This document shows positions 58,800-64,000 of a DNA stretch of 64,000 nucleotides, piece after piece. The translations under genes were made by a program, and so were the position numbers. The DNA is from Stenotrophomonas maltophilia. Lineage in GTDB: Bacteria; Pseudomonadota; Gammaproteobacteria; Xanthomonadales; Xanthomonadaceae. The notes beneath the pieces are model-generated. The model did no database searches. It was given only the letters and a program-made list of their open reading frames with translations, and had not been told where the DNA came from. The stretch lies in assembly GCF_004920835.1 (NCBI RefSeq), contig NZ_QFHO01000013.1, positions 1-64,000 on the forward strand, read 5' to 3'. Positions within the stretch are counted from its first letter, which is position 1. Each line of letters starts with the position of its first letter.

Positions 58800-60911
58800 T
58801 TATTGCAGGCCGTCACTGACCGCCTTGGTCAGCGTGCCCTGCGCATCGTCACCACTGAACTCCCAGACGAACGCGCCACCCAGGCCCTGGGTTTTCACGT
58901 AACCCATCTTGCGGGTGATGTTGGCCGGGGTATCGAAGCTCCACAACGTGCTGCCGTTGTAGATCCAGGTGGCACCGGCGGTGTTGTCGGTGTAGCCCGG
59001 CCACGCCAGGTTCTTCAGTACCTTCCAGTCTTCGATGCCGGCCTCGTAGGTGCCCGGGGCGGCGCCGGTCGCGGTCTGGTACAGGCCGTTGTTGGCGTTG
59101 GCCACACCGGTCCAGCCACGCCCGTAGTAACCAATGCCCAGGTTGAGCTTGGCTGCAGGCACGCCACGGCTGATGAAGGCCTCGATGGCGTCGTTGCTGT
59201 TGTACAGCTTCTGGTCGCCGGTCGAAGGATCATTGGGTGAATCGAACAGCGCCGACTGGTGATTGGTCTTCGCATCCCACGCGCCGTGGAAGTCGTAGGT
59301 CATCACGTTGATGTAGTCCAGGTACGGGTGGTAGGCGGCAGGGTCGGTGACGCGGATCTTGTCGATGCCGGCACCCACCGCCACCGTCAGCAGCAGGCCC
59401 GGACGCACCGCATCGAGCTGGCGACGGAATTCGGCCATCAGCGCGGTGAAGTTGGCGTTGTCTTCCGGCTTGCCACATTCGATGCCACACGCCACCGGGT
59501 ATTCCCAGTCGATGTCGATGCCGTCGAACACGCCCAGCGCGGCACCGGCGCCACCGGCACCGTCGGTCACCGGCAGGTTGCCCTTGATGTAAGCGTCGAT
59601 GCACGAGGCGACGAAGGCCTGGCGGTTTTCCGGGCGCGCCGCGCTGGAGAAGCCGCGCGACCAGGTCCAGCCACCCAGCGAGATCAGCACCTTCATGCCC
59701 GGGTACTTGGCCTTGAGCTGCTTGAGCTGGTTCCAGTTGCCGCGCAGCGGCTGGTCCCAGGTATCGGCGCTGCCACTGACACTCTCGGCGGCGCTGAAGG
59801 CCTTGGTGTAATCGGCGAAGGCGTCGCCACCGGCACCGCTGTTCGGATCCGACGGTTGGGTGATGCCCACTTCGCAGCGGTTGTTGCGCACGTTGCCGAA
59901 GGCGTAGTTGATGTGGGTCAGGCGCGCGGCCGAACCGCTGCTGTCGATGTTCTTGACCCGGTAGTTGCGGCCGTAGATGCCCCACTGGGTGAAGTAACCG
60001 ATGACCCGCTTGCCGGTGCCGCCGCCATTGCCGGCCAGCGTGGTGGCGCTGATTTCGGTGCCCTGTGCCGACGCATTGCCGGCGTTGTCGCGGGCGCGCA
60101 CGCGGTAGCGGTAGGTGGTCGACGCGGTCAGCCCGCCATCGACATAGCTGGCACTGGACGGCGAGCCGACCAGGCTGCCGTTGCGGTACACGTCATAGCC
60201 GGCCAGGCCGCTGCCGCCGGTGTTGTCGGTGGAGGGGCTCCAGCTCAGCGCGATGCTGTTGGCGGTGCGGGTGCCGACCGCCAGCCCGCCCGGCACGCTC
60301 GGCGCGGTGGTATCGCCACTGGCGGTGTTGACGGTGATGCTGATGGTCGCCGTGCTGGCGGTGGCGTTGTTGTTGTCGGTGGCTACTGCGCGAAGGGTGT
60401 GGCTGCCGGCGCTGGCATTGGCCCAGCTGGCCGCATACGGCGCATTGGTGGCCACGCCCAGCGAGCTGCCATCGCGGAAGAATTCGACCTTGGCGACGCT
60501 TCCGTCCGCATCGCTGGCATTGGCGGTCACGTTGACCGTGCTGCCGGCGCTGAAGGTGGCGCCATTGGCCGGCGAGGTCAGGCTGACCACCGGCGGCTGG
60601 TTGCTGCCGCTGCCATCACAGGCACCGAGGTTGGTGTAGTAGGGCGCACCGGCAGGATGGTCCGGCGGCGCGTTCCAGATGTCCTGGTTCGCCCGATAGA
60701 GGACGCCTCCCTTCTGCAGGGTATCGCCGGCCCGGTAGATCTTGGCCTGGTCCCACTGGGCCACCCCGGCACAGCTGGCGGCCTGCGCCAGGCCGGGCAG
60801 GGCAACGGCCCCGGCAAGGGCCAGCAGCCAGGCCAGACGGCGCGGGCGACAGCGGTGGAGGGAGCGTTCGGCACTGCGGACATCGGCACTCAGCACAAGC
60901 GGGTCGTACAT
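58800..60911 (-). CDS. chiA: Secreted multidomain chitinase (GH18)
   Basis: A 703-residue exoenzyme. Signal peptide ends at about AQA (44-45) after a long basic n-region. Then a chitin-binding CBM5/12 domain 47-97 (WDQAKIYRAGDTLQKGG), an Ig-like domain 105-195, a fibronectin III domain 203-293 and a GH18 barrel 301-700 with DGIDIDWE (463-470; catalytic E470). It cleaves chitin outside the cell, probably after type II secretion. Divergent from purL; 485 bases lie between. Confidence 0.94.
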   Translation of the reverse strand: MYDPLVLSADVRSAERSLHRCRPRRLAWLLALAGAVALPGLAQAASCAGVAQWDQAKIYRAGDTLQKGGVLYRANQDIWNAPPDHPAGAPYYTNLGACDGSGSNQPPVVSLTSPANGATFSAGSTVNVTANASDADGSVAKVEFFRDGSSLGVATNAPYAASWANASAGSHTLRAVATDNNNATASTATISITVNTASGDTTAPSVPGGLAVGTRTANSIALSWSPSTDNTGGSGLAGYDVYRNGSLVGSPSSASYVDGGLTASTTYRYRVRARDNAGNASAQGTEISATTLAGNGGGTGKRVIGYFTQWGIYGRNYRVKNIDSSGSAARLTHINYAFGNVRNNRCEVGITQPSDPNSGAGGDAFADYTKAFSAAESVSGSADTWDQPLRGNWNQLKQLKAKYPGMKVLISLGGWTWSRGFSSAARPENRQAFVASCIDAYIKGNLPVTDGAGGAGAALGVFDGIDIDWEYPVACGIECGKPEDNANFTALMAEFRRQLDAVRPGLLLTVAVGAGIDKIRVTDPAAYHPYLDYINVMTYDFHGAWDAKTNHQSALFDSPNDPSTGDQKLYNSNDAIEAFISRGVPAAKLNLGIGYYGRGWTGVANANNGLYQTATGAAPGTYEAGIEDWKVLKNLAWPGYTDNTAGATWIYNGSTLWSFDTPANITRKMGYVKTQGLGGAFVWEFSGDDAQGTLTKAVSDGLQ

Positions 60912-61213
60912 GGTGTGTCTCCGATCGATCGGTTGGCGCGCGGGCCCGGATGGCGCCGCACGTAACGCAGGTCCGGACATCGCCCGGGAAGGCGACGGAG
61001 GGGGACGGACGGAGGTACCTGGGAGGCCGGGGAGAGAGTCCGGCGCCAGGTAGGGACAACGTTGTCATCAATCGCGTGGTCAATCCGTGAGCAAGCGCAT
61101 GGTTCGGGGATTCGGGCGGAGAGCGGCGCTGCGCGCGGTCGGCAGCCATCGGCGGAGCCCCCTCGTGGCTGGGGTGGGTCGCTGAAAGCGGGTTTCTGAG
61201 GTTTGGCCGGGTG
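60912..61213. other. Upstream region of the chitinase gene
   Basis: No gene is seen. It should hold the chitinase promoter and its operators, and then runs into the repeat remnant at 61214-61330. No operator could be named by eye. Confidence 0.4.
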
Positions 61214-61330
61214 GGTGGGGTCAGGCGGACACCCCGCCATCCCACAGGAAACCCGCTATTGCTGTGGCTTTTGCCCTTGCTCTGGCTGTGGCCTTGGCTT
61301 GGGCGCCTCTGCGGGTGCCGGGCGCCGCCC
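61214..61330 (+). repeat. Composite dispersed repeat, copy 3 (core lost)
   Basis: The inverted-repeat part is reduced to 8-base arms (61214-61221, 61231-61238) around 9 bases. The end CCCCGCCATCCC-CAGGAA-CCGCT and the TTGCTGTGGC-type tract match the tail of copy 2. It lies 67 bases or less upstream of the purL start. Confidence 0.6.
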
Positions 61331-61356
61331 GGCCAGAGCCCATCCGCCGCTTCCGG

Positions 61357-61362
61357 TACAAT
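61357..61362 (+). promoter_or_regulatory. Possible -10 box of purL
   Basis: TACAAT 34 bases before the purL ATG. No good -35 box at the usual distance, so this is weak. Confidence 0.3.
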
Positions 61363-61396
61363 GTCGGGCCCGTTTCCCAACTACGGTTCCCCGGAC

Positions 61397-64000
61397 ATGA
61401 TGGTCCTCGAGGGCGCGCCCGCCCTGTCGCCGTTCCGCCGCGAACGTCTTGAATCCCGCCTGCAGTCCATCGCTCCCTCCCTGCGCATCAGCGGTGCCTG
61501 GCACGTCTACTTCGTGCAGGCCGAGGGCACTGCCGCCCCCGACGTCGATACCCTGTGCCGCATCCTGGAAGCCCGCCCGCAGTCCGAGGCGGTCGCTGAC
61601 GGTGCGGTCAGCCGCATCGTGGTGCCGCGCCTGGGCACGCTGTCGCCGTGGTCGAGCAAGGCCACCGAACTGGTGCGCGGTGCTGGGCAGCCGGTCAGCC
61701 GGGTCGAACGTGGCCTGCGCATCGATGTGCAGGGCTGGCCGGCCGATGCCGCCACCCAGCAGGCGCTGGTCAAGGCGCTGCACGACCCGATGACGCAGTC
61801 GGTGCTGGAGAACGTCGAGCAGGGTCAGGCCCTGTTCTCGACTCCGGCCCGGGGCGAACTGGAGCGCGTGCCGGTGGACCAGCTGGAGGCCGCCAACCAG
61901 CGCCTCGGTCTGGCCATGGCGCAGGACGAGATCGATTACCTGCGCGAGCGCTTCAGCGCACTGGGTCGTTCGCCGTCGGACGTGGAACTGATGATGTTCG
62001 CGCAGGCCAACTCCGAGCACTGCCGCCACAAGATCTTCAATGCCAGCTGGACCATCGACGGCCAGGAGCAGGATCGCTCGCTGTTCCGGATGATCAAGAA
62101 CACCCACCAGCAGACCCCGCAGCACACGCTCAGCGCGTACAGCGACAATGCCGCAGTGATCGAAGGGCATCCGGCGTCGCGCTATCGCCCAGACCCGGCC
62201 AGCGGCGAGTACCGCAGCGAGCCGAGCGTGCCCAGCGCGTTCCAGATCAAGGTGGAAACGCACAACCATCCGACCGCGATCGCTCCGTTCCCGGGCGCCT
62301 CGACCGGCGCCGGCGGCGAGATTCGCGACGAAGGCGCGACCGGTCGCGGTGGCAAGCCGAAGGCCGGCCTGAGCGGCTTCTCGGTCTCGCACCTGCGCAT
62401 TCCCGAGCTGCCGCAGCCGTGGGAGGCGCCGCGCGCGCTGAACCCGCGCATGGCGCCGGCGCTCGAAATCATGACCGACGGCCCGCTGGGCGGCGCTGCA
62501 TTCAACAACGAGTTCGGCCGCCCGGCCCTGCTCGGCTACTTCCGCAGCTTCGAGCTGCCCGAAGGCGCCGACCTGGTGCGTGCCTACGACAAGCCGATCA
62601 TGCTGGCCGGTGGCCTCGGTGCGATCGACCGCGTGCAGGTCGACAAGATCCTGCTGCAGGATGGCGACGCCGTGATCGTGCTCGGCGGCCCGGCGATGCT
62701 GATCGGCCTCGGCGGCGGTGCCGCCAGTTCGGTGGCCTCCGGCGAAAGCGCCGAGGACCTGGACTTCGCCAGCGTGCAGCGCGACAACCCGGAAATGGAG
62801 CGCCGCTGCCAGGAGGTCATCGACCGCTGCGTGGCGATGGGTGCCGACAACCCGATCAAGTTCTTCCATGACGTCGGTGCCGGTGGCCTGTCCAATGCCA
62901 TCCCCGAGCTGCTGCACGACTCCAAGGTCGGCGGCATCATCGATCTGGGCAAGGTACCGACCGACGACCCGTCGCTGTCGCCGATGCAGTTGTGGTGCAA
63001 CGAGTCGCAGGAACGCTATGTGCTCGGTGTCGCGCAGGAGCGCCTGGCCGAGTTCGCCGCACTGTGTGCCCGCGAGCGCTGCCCGTTCGCCGCGGTCGGC
63101 GTGGCCACCGCCGAAGAACACCTGGTGGTGGCCTACGGTGCTGTTCCGGGCAACATTCCGGCCGATGCGCCGATCGACCTGCCGATGGACGTGCTGTTCG
63201 GCAAGCCGCCGAAGATGCACCGCGACACTGCGCACCCGCCGGCACCGCGCTGGCCGGCGCTGAAGACCGGCGGCCTGGACCTGCAGGAAGCCGGTCTGCG
63301 CGTGCTTTCGCACCCGACGGTGGCCTCGAAGAACTTCCTGGTCACCATCGGCGACCGCAGCGTTGGTGGCCTGACCGCGCGCGAGCAGATGGTCGGCCCG
63401 TGGCAGTTGCCGGTGGCCGACGTGGCGATCACCCTGGCCGACTTCAACGGCGTGGCCGGTGAAGCCATGGCGCTCGGCGAGCGCACCCCGCTGGCGCTGC
63501 TGGATGCCGCAGCGTCGGCACGCATGGCGGTGGGTGAAGCATTGACCAACCTGTGCGCTGCGCCGGTCGATGCGCTGGACGAGATCAAGCTGTCGGCGAA
63601 CTGGATGGCCGCTGCCGGCCACCCGGGCGAAGATGCGCTGCTGTACGACGCGGTGAAGGCGGTGGGCATGGAATTGTGCCCGCAGCTGGACATCAGCATC
63701 CCGGTCGGCAAGGACTCGCTGTCGATGCAGGCGCAGTGGCACGACCAGGGTGAGGCGCACAAGAGCGTGTCGCCGGTGTCGCTGGTGATCACCGCGTTCG
63801 CGCCGGTCGCCGACGTGCGCCAGCAGTTGACCCCGCTGCTCGATCGCGAAGTCGAGAGCGAGCTGTGGCTGATCGGCCTCGGCGCCGGCAAGCAGCGCCT
63901 CGGTGGTTCGATCCTTGCCCAGGTGCATGCCGATCATGGCGACCTGCCGGCCTTCGCCGGCGCCGCGCCGGACCTGGATGACCCGCAGCGCCTGCGTGGC
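61397..64000 (+). CDS. purL: Phosphoribosylformylglycinamidine synthase (partial, runs off right edge)
   Basis: 868 codons open to the window end. Large-type PurL: N-terminal PurS-like domain, linker with [13 protein letters not shown] near 196-208, and FGAM synthase domain segments [20 protein letters not shown] near 284-303, [16 protein letters not shown] near 494-509 and GKDSLSMQ near 771-778. It makes FGAM in purine synthesis using glutamine; the glutaminase domain would lie beyond the edge (complete enzymes are about 1290 residues). Starts [17 protein letters not shown]; the second ATG (61400) could also be used. Confidence 0.95.
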   Translation, partial: MMVLEGAPALSPFRRERLESRLQSIAPSLRISGAWHVYFVQAEGTAAPDVDTLCRILEARPQSEAVADGAVSRIVVPRLGTLSPWSSKATELVRGAGQPVSRVERGLRIDVQGWPADAATQQALVKALHDPMTQSVLENVEQGQALFSTPARGELERVPVDQLEAANQRLGLAMAQDEIDYLRERFSALGRSPSDVELMMFAQANSEHCRHKIFNASWTIDGQEQDRSLFRMIKNTHQQTPQHTLSAYSDNAAVIEGHPASRYRPDPASGEYRSEPSVPSAFQIKVETHNHPTAIAPFPGASTGAGGEIRDEGATGRGGKPKAGLSGFSVSHLRIPELPQPWEAPRALNPRMAPALEIMTDGPLGGAAFNNEFGRPALLGYFRSFELPEGADLVRAYDKPIMLAGGLGAIDRVQVDKILLQDGDAVIVLGGPAMLIGLGGGAASSVASGESAEDLDFASVQRDNPEMERRCQEVIDRCVAMGADNPIKFFHDVGAGGLSNAIPELLHDSKVGGIIDLGKVPTDDPSLSPMQLWCNESQERYVLGVAQERLAEFAALCARERCPFAAVGVATAEEHLVVAYGAVPGNIPADAPIDLPMDVLFGKPPKMHRDTAHPPAPRWPALKTGGLDLQEAGLRVLSHPTVASKNFLVTIGDRSVGGLTAREQMVGPWQLPVADVAITLADFNGVAGEAMALGERTPLALLDAAASARMAVGEALTNLCAAPVDALDEIKLSANWMAAAGHPGEDALLYDAVKAVGMELCPQLDISIPVGKDSLSMQAQWHDQGEAHKSVSPVSLVITAFAPVADVRQQLTPLLDREVESELWLIGLGAGKQRLGGSILAQVHADHGDLPAFAGAAPDLDDPQRLRG

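Noticed and set aside
59259..60965. 568-residue open frame on the plus strand
   Set aside because: Antisense to the chitinase. Low-complexity Gly/Val/Ala composition, no recognisable domain.
61256..63937. 893-residue open frame on the minus strand
   Set aside because: It lies antisense to purL, whose domains are clear. High G+C and codon bias keep the opposite frame open; the protein matches nothing known to me.

Overview
The window is chromosomal DNA of a Xanthomonadaceae bacterium, most likely of the Stenotrophomonas maltophilia complex. The evidence is high G+C with dense, almost gapless coding; many GTAG-headed hairpin repeats of the SMAG type; a lipopolysaccharide (LPS) locus between a cystathionine gamma-lyase/synthase gene and etfA, the position known for the variable LPS locus of xanthomonads; the xanA/xanB sugar-nucleotide genes; and a fused DUF4130-UdgX gene. 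No rRNA, tRNA, CRISPR array, insertion sequence or prophage was seen.

Layout. 1-1.9 kb: fumarylacetoacetate hydrolase and maleylacetoacetate isomerase (end of tyrosine breakdown). 1.9-4.6 kb: a two-gene DNA-repair cassette (UdgX fusion plus radical SAM protein). 4.7-7.8 kb: a PilU-like ATPase, a DUF4398/OmpA-like envelope pair and a small DUF465 protein. 8.1-10.8 kb: cbs and metB-like genes (transsulfuration). 10.8-20.6 kb: O-antigen locus with an ABC exporter (Wzm/Wzt), a methyltransferase, four glycosyltransferases and a DUF2142 membrane protein, closed by etfBA. 22.7-30.4 kb: a small EmrE/ArnE-like membrane protein, a zinc-ribbon methyltransferase, rmlBACD (dTDP-L-rhamnose) and, convergent, xanB and xanA (GDP-mannose and hexose-1-phosphates). 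30.5-37.5 kb: a SWIM/SNF2 helicase, a CoA transferase pair, a WbsX-RgpF glycan protein and an AlkB-like dioxygenase. 37.6-42.9 kb: an Mla/Mce lipid transport operon (permease, ATPase, MCE protein, PqiC-like lipoprotein), a ThrE-like exporter and an H-NS-like protein. 43.1-53.8 kb: proS, a DUF4124 protein, pssA, a probable divergent holD, rimI, an EamA transporter, valS, a YqaE/Pmp3-like peptide, holC and pepA. 53.9-64 kb: lptF, lptG, an RDD protein, xerD, dsbC, a multidomain GH18 chitinase and purL, which runs off the right edge.

Many genes serve the cell surface. rmlBACD and xanAB supply activated sugars, the 10.8-20.6 kb locus assembles and exports O polysaccharide, lptFG carry LPS outward, and the Mla-type operon tends outer-membrane lipids. 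The most unusual observations are a family of about 180-bp composite repeats whose 25-nt stem arms differ between copies but stay complementary within each copy; a near-perfect palindrome that supplies the stop codon and last residues of the UdgX fusion; the UdgX/radical SAM pair itself; and a candidate DNA polymerase III psi subunit hidden between pssA and rimI.
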